Assembly (NCBI GenBank): GCA_028551475.1 | Contig: CM052361.1 | Location: 17,921,274 to 17,985,273 of the forward strand | Direction of reading: 5' to 3' | Source: Casuarina equisetifolia | Lineage: Eukaryota; Streptophyta; Magnoliopsida; Fagales; Casuarinaceae | DNA: 64,000 nucleotides | The notes under the pieces: model-generated | What the model was told of the DNA's origin: nothing | Databases searched by the model: none | Seen by the model: only the letters and a program-made list of their open reading frames with translations | Made by a program: the position numbers and the translations under genes | In this document: piece after piece, positions 11,241 through 21,353 of the stretch | Layout: the number at the start of each line of letters is the position of its first letter | Position numbering within the stretch: the first letter of the stretch is position 1

Positions 11241-12084
11241 TTGGGAAAAAAGTGATGATGTAATGAAAGAACGAAATCCTCATTTTACTCTGCCCTATCA
11301 CCTTTGCGGAGAGTGACGTCTACTTTCTTTCTTTCTTTTTTTAAGCATTAAATGGAACTTAGTGTAATTTTTCCAATGTAAACAATAAGCAACGGATAAA
11401 ACTTGACCTACTGGTTGGCCGACATAGATTAATCTTTATTAGTCTATCACTTATGACTAAATTTAAGTGTATGGATGCCTTTTTGTTGTTACAAGTTGTG
11501 CCCAACCTGATAACCTTGTGTGAGGATTTTCATGTCCAATTATTTTTAAAGAAAACTAGGACAATAGAAACGTATAGATACAAATTCCAAGAGGAAACTA
11601 GTGATTAGAAGGATGAGGCACAATCTTGTCCATCCTAATTTTCTTTTAAGGAAGAAAGAAATATAAGAATGGAGACTCAGAGTTTCTATGTCAATATGGA
11701 ACTATGCGTTTCTTCTTTTATTATGCTTAGCTTCTAAGTTGAACAAATTTAGATTTGGCTTGTTATATGACCTCTCAAAAAAATTATGGGTGCAGTTCTT
11801 AGGAATAATATATGATATTACTTTAGAACCAAAATTTAGAAAAAAAAAAAAGCATGAGGTCTTAGCCTTCGTTAGCTACCAAAGCTAAGGCATGTCATCG
11901 TCAAATATAAAATATTGTCATCGATCCAAATTAAGGTATACACGCATCAATCAGTGCTATTTCTTGAATAGTATGCATATGTGAAGCTGTCTAGCTTTAT
12001 TATAAGGCCTTCATCTTGAAGTGTGGCTGTGAACGAGCTAGTTTTGCTGCAACAAAAACTGAGTTTGTGTCAGAATATTTCTCC
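11241..12084 (+). promoter_or_regulatory. Upstream region of the RLP gene with TATA-like box
   Basis: No coding frame is supported here. A TATA-like TTATTATAAGG lies at 11997-12007, about 80 bp before the ATG at 12085, which is a plausible core promoter spacing. A short intergenic ORF at 11688-11888 is not recognised and looks spurious. Confidence 0.45.
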
Positions 12085-12490
12085 ATGGAGTGGTCTTTGG
12101 TGAAAGCCTTGTTGTGGGCTTTAGTAGTATTTCTTCAGAGTCAAGAGCACAGTGGGTGCTTCGAGGAAGAGAGGACTGGTCTACTGAAACTGAAGGCTTT
12201 CCTGAAATCCAATGAGGATGCTGACTCCCTCCTTCCCTCGTGGAGTGACGACGCAAAGAGTGATTGTTGTAGTTGGGAGCGAGTCATGTGCAACTGCTCT
12301 ACCGGTCGAGCAATTGAGCTGTCTCTCAGCCAAATAAAGGAATATCCTGCCTACTATGATATTCTTTACCCTAGAACGAGTGAATATGAGAAGCGTTGGT
12401 TCCTAAACGTCTCCCTATTCATGCCTTTCAAGGAGCTAAGGAGTCTTGATTTATCTCGCAATGCAATTGGTGGTTGCCTGCCAAATGAAG
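12085..12490 (+). pseudogene. RLP exon 1: signal peptide and LRR N-terminal domain
   Basis: The ATG at 12085 (context CTCCATGG) is preferred over the in-frame upstream start at 12016, because it is followed at once by a hydrophobic signal peptide (LVKALLWALVVFLQ). The LRRNT domain follows, with CFEEERTGLLKLKAFL and the cysteine pair motif CCSWERVMCN, and then LRSLDLSRNAIGG of the first repeat. A donor GTATGT begins at 12491. The exon is 406 bp and ends in phase 1. Confidence 0.85.
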
Positions 12491-12858
12491 GTATGTTTCA
12501 AATACCAACCCCATCTTTACCAGAAGGAAAAAAGGAAAAAAATGAATTAAAAGTCCAAGAAGGATCATATTCTGTGCCTTTTAATGTCTTTAGTCTCTCT
12601 CTACCCAAAAGAAAGAGAAAAGAAAAAGTTTCCTCGAGACCTTTAGTTCTTTTTGATGATCTAATTATGGAATTAAAGGGGGGCTCGGATTAATCTGAAT
12701 TAACGGTTTTGCCCATACAAACCTACCCTGAAGAGAAAAGCTGCAAAAGAACAGTAATTTGGTTGTGATTTGTAATTCCAAACCTAAACTAGATTCCATT
12801 TAGTTTCATATTTTTTTATTGTTATTTTTCATTTCATAGTATCATGATGGATAAATTT

Positions 12859-12960
12859 AATAAGGTACTAATTAGCAAGTAGATGATTTATAATATAGTA
12901 GAGAGTCTAATTGAGATTAATAAGGAACTAATTAGCAAATAGATGATTTATAATATAGTA
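12859..12960. repeat. 60-bp tandem duplication in RLP intron 1
   Basis: Two copies of an AT-rich 60-bp unit with few mismatches. The period is exactly 60: the same AGATGATTTATAATATAGTA stretch ends at 12900 and at 12960. It lies in the host intron, just before the copia-2 insertion. Confidence 0.85.
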
Positions 12961-13075
12961 TAGCCTAACTTATTTTGAGTTACAACAACAAGATGTCTCA
13001 CCACCTCTTTAGTGATAATACTAATATTAATTATAAAAATAAAAATATCCCTTTTTTTAATTTTCTATTGAATAT

Positions 13076-13277
13076 TGTTAATAGACAGCTGCCTCACCTA
13101 ATACATTACCATATTAGTACCTATGATTAAGCACAATATTATTGTAATAATTGTAAATATTTAGTTTACCTTTCCTAGGCTAGGCTATGTCTCTATAAAT
13201 ATATAGCAAACATTGTAAAGTTATACATAGCAATAGAGAAATTCATTCTGCTCCCTTGAAGTTTTTACTTTCTTACA
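13076..13277 (+). repeat. copia-2 5' LTR
   Basis: 202 bp. It contains a TATA-like CTATAAATATATA at about 13192-13204 that may serve as the element promoter. It differs from the 3' LTR at three positions. Confidence 0.95.
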
Positions 13278-13290
13278 TGGTATCAAAGCC
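13278..13290 (+). other. copia-2 primer-binding site
   Basis: Reads TGGTATCAAAGCC directly after the LTR end. It matches the tRNA-iMet-type TGGTATCAGAGCC with one change (G to A), which may be a decay mutation. Confidence 0.85.
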
Positions 13291-13836
13291 ATACGATCCT
13301 AGCTTCCGCCGCAATTTTGTTTTCTTCCACAGTTTTTCCATCGAGTCGTGAGCCTCTTGCTGGTCTTTTTTTCTTCATCCACCTCCGTCTTCATTTTGGT
13401 CCGTCCTCTTCTCTCATTCCACTTTTTCCTTTTCTTTTGTCTTGTTTGTATTCCGTTTTCCAACACCATTATTCCTCTGTTTTGTCTTTTCTTTCTTCTT
13501 CATCGAATACCCTTTCACCTTTTCACTTTATTCTCTCTCTCATTCCCGTTTCCCACTACTTTTCTCACCTTTCACGCTTTTTCTCTTTCTCCCTTTTTCG
13601 GTTGACTTCATCCATCCTTTACCACATACCTTCTCTTTCTCAATTTTTTATCTTTTCTCATAAACCCTAGCCGCTTTCTCCCTTCTTTTCCAGTACACCC
13701 TAGCGCTTTTTTTTTCTCTTCTTCCTTTCTCGTTAACCCTAGCCGCACCCACCATTCCTCACTTACCAAATTTACCCTCAACCTTAGTTACCTAATTTCG
13801 AAACCCTAGCCGCCACCCTAGTTGTTCACCTCCCTC
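13291..13836 (+). other. copia-2 pyrimidine-rich leader
   Basis: About 545 bp between primer site and gag, dominated by C and T on the sense strand with recurrent CCCTAGCCGC-like words. Several overlapping ORFs of Ser, Phe and Leu across it are artefacts of this base composition. Confidence 0.75.
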
Positions 13837-16800
13837 ATGGCCACTACCAATAGCTCCAATATCTCTCTTCTCCACGACCCATACCATCTCACGACTGCCG
13901 ATCTTCAACCGGCATGCATTGTGTCCCAGAAGCTCACCGGCGAGGCCAACTGGCATGTTTGGAGTGAGCAAATCATAACAATGTTCCTTGCTCAGAATAA
14001 GATGGGTTTTCTGACTGGCAAGCTCCCACACCCCACTGGTGATGGTGACGCTGCTGCCCGTTGGGACCAATGTCATGCAGCTGTGAAGACTTGGTTAACC
14101 CATTCTGTTGATTCCTTACTTGAGACTATGGTCTCCACTGCTCCTAGTGTCGCCGATGTCTGGCAATTGCTTCAAGATAGCTTTGATCGGATTAGTGGGA
14201 CCCAGAAATTTTCCCTTAAACAAGCCATCGGCACTCTTCGCTTGTCTCCCGGTGCCTCCAGCACTGAGCTTACATCCTTCTACCTCCGTTTGAAAGAGCT
14301 TTGGGGTGCTTTAGATGCCCACCAGCCTCCTCTTCACTGTTGTTGTGGTGGCACTTGTGACACTAGTAAGCAATTTCGGTGCCGTGAGGCGGAGGATCGA
14401 TCCCTGCAACTTCTTTTGGCCCTGCCGGATGAATTCTCTACCCTTCGCTCCAACCTCATGTCACGTGATGAGCTACCAAGCGTGGAGAAACTTTATTCAC
14501 TGGCGAAGCAAGACTTGCTCCAGCGCGCTACTGCCGACGGCCGTTCCTCTTCCGGCAGTGATGCCACTGCTTTTCAGACGCATCGTTCTAGTCGTGCCCT
14601 AGTCGGGTCAGGTGCATCTTTGGCCCCAATGGGTTGGACCCATGATTCACACTCTAGGCCCTTATCCTCAGGTGGGCCCAACGGGCCTAACCCGCCTCAT
14701 GCCCAGCAGGCCTCTCCCACATCTCGGCCCATTTGCAATCATTGCAAGCGGCCTGGACACCTGCGTGAGTCCTGCTATCAATTAGTGGGCTACCCCTCTA
14801 GCAGCAGGCCCAAGCAGCATGGTAATAATAGGCACAAGCCCATTGGCCAAGGACCTTTAGCTCATAATGTTGTTGCATCTGATTCTCTGTCTTCACTTGG
14901 CTATGGCCCCACTCATCCCCCAGCTTTGGACTTCACTGGGGGATCTTCTTTTCAGGGCTCTTCCGGTTATCCACCCACACCCAGTCCAGGTATCTTGGGC
15001 CATCATCCACCTCGTCCAGGTAGCCTATATGGTGGATCCACTGGGCTTACTCTCACTGCCGATCAACAACACAAGCTCTTGAATCTTATCAACCAAATGG
15101 GTTCCTCGGACCCATTCTCAGATACGGTTTCTTCCCTTTCTCCCATTTCATCCTTATAGATAATTGATTCAGGGGCTAGTGACCATATCACTTGTAATTT
15201 ATCTCTTCTTGATTCATTTTTCCCATGTGTTGCACCCCTTAATATTACATTGCCTAATTGCTCACTTAGTCTTGTCACCCACATTGGTCGCTGTCAACCT
15301 TATCCACGATTGCATCTCACCAATATTTTATATGCCCCCCGTTTTAAACACAATTTGTTATCTATTCAAAAATTAACCCGTGATAACAATTGTGTAGCCA
15401 TTTTTTTTTATGCTTTTTGTGTATTTCAGGACCGTACGACTGGGGATCTAATCGGGCTCGGCAAGGCTGATCGAGGACTCTACTTTTTATGTTCTGCTTT
15501 TCCAAAAAATTTTAGTTCTATTTTCTCTGAATATTTAAATTCCCTAAGGTCCACTGTTTGTACTTCCGAACAGCAATCTCTTTGTAATCCAGTTTTTATT
15601 AATAATATTAGTTATGATCTTTTGCATCAACGTCTTGGTCATTCTTCCTTAAAACAATTTTCTTCTTCTGGTGTTTCTGTTTCTTGTCCTTCTTCTTTTT
15701 CTTGTCCTATTTGCCCTTTAGCTAAACAAACCCGCCAACCTTTTCCCATTCGTCACACTCTGACTCACTCCATTTTTGAGCTTGTCCACATGGATGTTTG
15801 GGGTCCTCATCGAACTCCCACCCATGATGGTGCACGTTATTTTCTTACCATTGTGGATGACTTTTCCCGTGCCACTTGGACTTTCCTCCTTCACTTTAAA
15901 AGCCAAGTATTTTCCAAAATTCAATATTTTATCTCCCTGGTCCATACCCAATTCAATGCCACTGTCCGTCGCATTCGTTTTGACAATGGCTCTGAATTTT
16001 TTTCTTCTGAGTGTCGTTCCTTCCTTTCCATGAAAGGCATTTCCCATGAAACCTCATGCGTTCACACTCCTCAACAAAATGGAGTAGTTGAACGCAAACA
16101 TCGGCACTTATTAGAGGTGGCTCGTGCTTTAATGTTTCAAGCTCACATCCCCCCACCATTTTGGGGGGAATGCCTTCTCACTGCCACCTACCTTGTCAAT
16201 CGACTTCCCTCTTCCTCTCTTCATGGTCTCAGTCCTTTTGAAAAATTATTTGGTAAACCTCCTATCCTTGACCATCTTCGTGTTTTTGGTTGTCGTTGTT
16301 ACGCCACCACCTTAGGCCCTCGAGATAAGTTTAGTCCTCGTGCCCTTCCATGCATTTTTATGGGTTACCCTCCTTCTCAAAAAGGTTATCGTGTTTATGA
16401 CCCTCAATCCCACAAATTTTTTGTTAGTCGTGATGTTATTTTTCAAGAAACTATTTTTCCTTTTTCTTCCTCTTCTTCTTCTTCTTCTTCTTCTTCTTCT
16501 TCTTTGGACAGCCTGGCCCTCTCGTCACCTCCAGTTGTGCCGGATCCTGACACGTACACTTCCTCATCATTGCCTGTGGATCTTCCTGAACCAACTCCTT
16601 CCAGTACGATTCCCATTGCCCCGCCTCTCCCCTCCAGCCTTTCGTTGGACACCTCTGCTCTTACATCGCCACCATCCCCAACCCCACCTCCCCAACCTAT
16701 TGACACTACTACTACTCCTTCTACTGAGCCTCCTGATCCTTCACTACGTCGATCTGGCCGTCCCACTCGCCCTCCTATCTGGACCTCCGACTACATATGT

Positions 16801-18483
16801 CCTACCTTACCTCCCTCTTCCCAAACCTCCCTTTATCTGATATCTAACTATGTATCCCTCCACCACTGCAACCCCCCTTACCAACACTTCATAGCCTCCA
16901 TTTCTACCATCACCGAACCTACCACGTACCATGAAGCCACCCAAGACCCCAATTGGATTACAGCTATGGATGCTGAACTTACTGCCCTTCAGGCTAATCA
17001 CACTTGGGATATTGTTCCTTTGCTCCCTGATCGTCGTCCTATTGGATGTAAATGGGTTTATAAGGTGAAGTATCGTGCTGATGGCTCCATTGAACGTTAC
17101 AAAGCCCGTTTGGTTGCTAAGGGCTATAATCAACGTGAGGGCATTGACTACCAGGATACTTTCTCTCCCACAGCCAAGCATGTCACTGTTCGGCTCATCA
17201 TTACCATTGCCGCGGTCCATCATTGGCCCCTTTATCAAATGGATGTTCAGAACGCCTTTCTTCATGGTGATCTTTCAGAGGAGGTCTATATGGAGCTTCC
17301 CCCTGGATTTCGCAATCAGGGAGAGAATCTTGTCTGTCGATTGCGCAAATCCCTCTATGGATTGAAGCAAGCTTCTCGACAATGGAATGCCAAGTTCACT
17401 GGTGCCCTGATTGCACACGACTTCAGCCAGTCTTACCATGATTACTCATTGTTCACCAAGAGGAAAGGTAGCTCTTTTGTGGCTTTACTCATTTATGTTG
17501 ACGATATCTTGATTACAGGAAATAGTCAAGCAGCCATTTCAGACCTCAAAAAATATTTGCATGGTGCATTCTTCATGAAGGATCTTGGTCCCTCAAAATT
17601 TTTCTTAGGGCTTGAAATCGCTCGATCTCCAGATGGTATTTCGTTAAGTCAGCGAAAGTATACATTGGAACTTATTTCTGAAGCAGGCTTAGATGGTTCG
17701 AAGTCATCAATGATTCCCATGGAGCAGAATAAAAAATTCACAAGCCTTGAGTATGATGCTGGATCGAAAGAACAAATGAATGATCCTCCTCTTGATGATC
17801 CTTCAGTCTATCAGCGACTAGTTGGACGACTTATTTATCTCACACTCACTAGGCCGGACATCACATTTTCGGTCCAACTTCTTAGCCAGTTCATGCATGA
17901 TCCAAAACAATCTCACATGGAAGCTGCTCTGAAAGTGATCAGATATCTTAAAAGCTGCCCAGGCCTTGGTCTCATGTTCCCATCATCTTCACCATTTGAG
18001 TTGCGAGCATATTGTGACTCTGATTACAGCACATGTCCCATGACAAGAAGATCCACCACAAGCTTTTGTATAATGTTGGGAAACTTTTTGATTTCATGGC
18101 GCTCCAAAAAATAACCTACTGTGTCTTTATCATCAGCTGAAGCAGAATACAGAGCTATGTAACTTACCACTTGTGAAATAATCTGGATCATTGGATTACT
18201 TAAAGATTTTGGTTTTTACATGAAACATCCAGCATTACTCCATTGTGACAATGAAGCCGCGGAGAAGATTGCATCAAACCCTATATTTCATGAGCGCACA
18301 AAGCATATTGAAGTTTAATGTCATTATGTCAGAGAAAAGCTTCAACAAGGAATTATTACGACACGACATGTACCAACCAAGGAACAACCTGCTGACCTAC
18401 TCACTAAGGCACTCAACAGCAAACAACATTGGCATCTTCTCTCCAAGCTCGGAGTATTTGATTTATTCAAATCTCTAGCTTGA
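13837..18483 (+). pseudogene. copia-2 gag-pol polyprotein with four in-frame stops
   Basis: One frame from ATG 13837 (CTCATGGCC) to the final TGA at 18481-18483. Gag (LTGEANWHVWSEQI) ends with the zinc knuckle CNHCKRPGHLRESC near 14737-14778. Protease has IIDSGASDHI. Integrase shows HQRLGH...CPICPLAKQ, DVWGPHRT, RFDNGSEF and TPQQNGVVERKHRHLL. Next come a Ser/Pro-rich linker containing a TCT microsatellite, a reverse transcriptase with QMDVQNAFLHGDL and YVDDILIT, and RNase H with YCDSDYS and SAEAEYRAM. Stops interrupt at 15157-15159 (TAG just before the protease IIDSGA, likely from Trp), 18112-18114 (TAA, likely from Gln), 18160-18162 and 18316-18318. The stop between gag and protease is not at a known programmed site for plant copia, so I read it as decay. 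Confidence 0.92.
16471..16504 (+). repeat. TCT trinucleotide microsatellite inside copia-2 pol
   Basis: About eleven TCT/TTC units encode a run of serines between the integrase and RT domains, in the variable linker of the polyprotein. In-frame expansion leaves the frame open. Confidence 0.9.
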
Positions 18484-18490
18484 GGGGGAG
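18482..18490 (+). other. copia-2 polypurine tract
   Basis: GAGGGGGAG, overlapping the pol stop codon and abutting the 3' LTR at 18491. Confidence 0.9.
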
Positions 18491-18692
18491 TGTTAATAGA
18501 CAGCTGCCTCACCTAATACATTACCATATTAGTACCTATGATTAGGCACAATATTATTGTAATAATTGTAAATATTTAGTTTACCTTTCCTAGGCTAGGC
18601 TATGTCTCTATAAATATATAGCAAACATTGTAAAGTTATACATAGCAATAGAGAAATTCATTCTGCTCCCTCGAGGTTTTTACTTTCTTACA
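18491..18692 (+). repeat. copia-2 3' LTR
   Basis: 202 bp, the partner of 13076-13277. Followed by the AATAT target duplication and then RLP intron 1 sequence. Confidence 0.95.
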
Positions 18693-18914
18693 AATATTTC
18701 TATTATATGGATGTGTGTGCCCCATGATTTTAAATGTAAGAGATAACTATTATAATACACATTGTGTAGCGTAAAAGATTTGTCTTGTTACATATACAAC
18801 CATAAATTCAATTATCATTCACTCCAATAAACACAATCTATTAAGATCTATTATAGTCTTTTAAGTATAGATTTTCCATTCAACCAATATACCGTTTTTT
18901 ATTATCTTTTGCAG

Positions 18915-19073
18915 GATTTGAAAAGCTATCAAGCTTAATGCATATGAGAATTTTAAACCTTGGACATAATTATCTTGATGATAATGGCATTCTACAATCT
19001 TTGGTTGAAGTGACATCGCTTGAGACTTTGAATCTTACTCATAATATGTTGGATGGACACTTCCCTACTCAAG
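18915..19073 (+). pseudogene. RLP exon 2 (two LRRs)
   Basis: Acceptor TTTTGCAG ends at 18914; donor GTGGTT begins at 19074. The exon is 159 bp, phase 1 to 1. It reads GFEKLSSLMHMRILNLGHNY and then ETLNLTHNMLDGHFPTQ, two LRR units. No stops. Confidence 0.85.
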
Positions 19074-19143
19074 GTGGTTTCTTTTATCTAACATGTCATG
19101 AGAAAATTTTTAATTTGATAACTTTTATTGAACTAATTTCATA

Positions 19144-19960
19144 GTCAATTTGAATTTCTTTTTAATTTGCAGTCTAGGGTTAATGTATTGAGAAATTTGA
19201 TAAATTTCAATTTAAGGTGGAAAAATAGAGCTATAAATGGTTATCTTTTACTATCATGATGCTCTACAATTATTTTTCACATTTTAAATTGACAACTTAT
19301 TTACTCATTTACATGATGTATCACAACGTAGAGAACTCTCATCTATCTCTCTTTCTCTACTTGTTTACTTGTTTTAGTGCTAATATTGTACATGCAATGT
19401 ATTTCTCCTTTGAGATCTTATAAAAGTACTCCATGATATTCTTTGTTTCAAAACAAACATCAAGTTACCTTCACTTGGAAAATGTTATAGATCAATCACC
19501 TAAGAGCAATAAAAGCTAAGATTTTTTAATTATTTTTCTTGTTTATTCTTATAAAAAACTAAATATTTTCTTTAAAATAAACTATTTTTGAATCTTTCAT
19601 AGTTTTCAAATTGTTGAAAAGTTTAAATTACGTAATTTTCTTTATTTTTTTCTTTTATTAATGATCAAATTTGAAATCTTCTTTAAGATTACTCTATTCA
19701 CTTTTATTTTATTTTATTACCATCTCAAAGTGGCTTTTTATCTGAAAGCCATTAAATGTCAATGATGATGGTAAGAAGTTCTCACTAGTTAAAGATATTT
19801 TGCCTTTCAATTTGACCAAAATTCTTAAAATTATGATGTAATGTCCTCCAAAATTTTGAAATATTCACATTTGTCTAGTTAACTCTAAAATATTTTTTTT
19901 TCCTTCAATATACAAGTACTTGCACAATTGTCATTATGTTTTCTAACAATTTTATTATAG
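19144..19960 (+). other. RLP intron 2
   Basis: AT-rich intron sequence with no recognisable insertion. It ends in a TTTTATTATAG acceptor before exon 3. Confidence 0.7.
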
Positions 19961-20116
19961 ATTCCAAAAGCTTGTCAAGATTGGAAAATCTTGAGACAAT
20001 AGACCTCAGTGGCAACCAATTCAATAGGAGCATCATTGAATCATTAAGTTCAGCCAGATCTGTTAAGATTTTGAATCTTTCTTCAAATTTGATTAAAGGG
20101 CCCTTTCCAGCGCAAG
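19961..20116 (+). pseudogene. RLP exon 3 (two LRRs) with GC donor
   Basis: 156 bp, phase 1 to 1, reading DSKSLSRLENLETIDLSGNQ through KILNLSSNLIKGPFPAQ. The exon stops at CAAG followed by GCATGT, so the 5' splice site is GC rather than GT. Its layout and sequence closely parallel exon 5. Confidence 0.82.
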
Positions 20117-20195
20117 GCATGTTGGTTTTTTTAGTTACTCAAACTTTATGAAATTCCAATAACATTTCATTTTCTTATTCTTTTTTTTTTTACAG

Positions 20196-20270
20196 AACTT
20201 TCAAATTTGGATAACTTGGAGCAATTAGATTTAAGTATCAATTTCCTTGCTGGATCCTCAACAATCGAAG
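20196..20270 (+). pseudogene. RLP exon 4 (one LRR)
   Basis: 75 bp, 25 residues, ELSNLDNLEQLDLSINFLAG. Acceptor T-run plus ACAG at 20195, donor GTAGCT at 20271. Parallels exon 6 in length and sequence. Confidence 0.82.
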
Positions 20271-21033
20271 GTAGCTTTAGTGTGAGTGCGAGTAAGAATA
20301 AAAAAATTTAAAATTTTTAATAGCTTCATGACCATTTTATAGTTTTTTTTTTTTACATTTCTATATAACCAGTAGTTTATTTGTATATATGACATAACAC
20401 ACAATTAGTTACAAGTAAAATAACTCAATTTGTTTTTTCAAATATCATGCAAATCTTTCTTTCTATCCCTCTCTCAAAATTTTGAACAATTATTACATGC
20501 TTACTTTGATTTCAAAAGATATTCTTTGACAAATTAATCTCTTTTAAGTCTAAAAGTATTATATGCCTATCATCTTTATCAAATTAAAAACTCCAATTTC
20601 AAAATGTCCAATAATTTACTTAAACAAAGTACAAAGATTTTCTAACAAAGAAAGTAGTCATAAATTCCATTTCTGGATTTCATGTATTGAAGCTATTCTA
20701 CTATATGTAGTACCCTTCTCCCTATATCTATAATTGTAATTTATAGTCTCTCTTTAAGCATACTTAGTTTATGATTGTATTCATTTGTTTACCTTTTTTA
20801 AGTGGTTGTTTATTCCCTAAGCTAATGAATTTGGTGGCAATAGTATGGATAATTCTTTCTAGCTAAATGTATTATGCATTTTATTTTGTTGTTGGATACA
20901 CATAATTATAAAGCAATGTGGGCCCCTAATTTAATTGCAAAGTTCCCATGCATTACCTAAGAATAATTTACTTCTATTTAGATACTACATATGACATATT
21001 TTTTCATTCCTAATTTTCAATAAATCATTACAG
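20271..21033 (+). other. RLP intron 4
   Basis: AT-rich intron of about 760 bp. No insertion or gene recognised. Confidence 0.65.
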
Positions 21034-21189
21034 ATTCAAGAAGCTTGTCAAGATTAAACAAGTTAAAGGCATTAGATCTTAGCAATAATGGTTTCAAAAG
21101 GATCAACCTCGAATCATTGGGAGGAATCAAATTTCTTAGCAATCTGAATTTAGCTTCCAATTGGATAGAAGGATCCTTTCCAACCCAAG
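21034..21189 (+). pseudogene. RLP exon 5 (two LRRs) with GC donor
   Basis: 156 bp, reading DSRSLSRLNKLKALDLSNNG through NLASNWIEGSFPTQ. Followed by GCATGC, again a GC donor. With exon 6 it forms a module homologous to exons 3 and 4, so the pair arose by tandem duplication of an exon-intron unit. Confidence 0.82.
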
Positions 21190-21278
21190 GCATGCTTATC
21201 TTTTGCCTTATTCTATATTATCTGTCATTTCAATCATCTTCTATTTTCTTTCTTTTATTTATTTCTTTTTTGATGCAG

Positions 21279-21353
21279 AATTATCCAAATTTGAAAACTT
21301 GAAGATTTTAGATTTAAGTTCAAATGCGCTTAATGGATCCTTAACAATACAAG
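21279..21353 (+). pseudogene. RLP exon 6 (one LRR), last clean exon
   Basis: 75 bp, ELSKFENLKILDLSSNALNG. Acceptor GATGCAG at 21278, donor GTAATC at 21354. No intact exon follows. Confidence 0.82.

Larger units (their letters stand above)
13076..18692 (+). mobile_element. Ty1/copia retrotransposon copia-2, inserted in RLP intron 1
   Basis: A 5617-bp element on the plus strand, in the same sense as the RLP gene. LTRs of 202 bp lie at 13076-13277 and 18491-18692, both TGTTAA to TTACA, with three mismatches by eye (about 1.5%). The 5-bp target duplication AATAT (13071-13075 and 18693-18697) is perfect. Inside are a primer-binding site, a pyrimidine-rich leader, a single-frame gag-pol with four in-frame stops, and a polypurine tract. 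It is a different family from copia-1, with a shorter LTR and different gag, but LTR divergence is similar, which suggests comparable ages. Confidence 0.96.

Noticed and set aside
13317..13670. Overlapping Ser/Phe/Leu-rich ORFs in three frames
   Set aside because: They are produced by the pyrimidine-rich leader of copia-2; no start context, domain or codon pattern supports a gene.
15157..15159. gag/pol stop in copia-2 as a programmed read-through or frameshift site
   Set aside because: Gag and pol are in one frame and the stop replaces what looks like the Trp before IIDSGA. Three further stops occur in pol, so decay is the simpler explanation.
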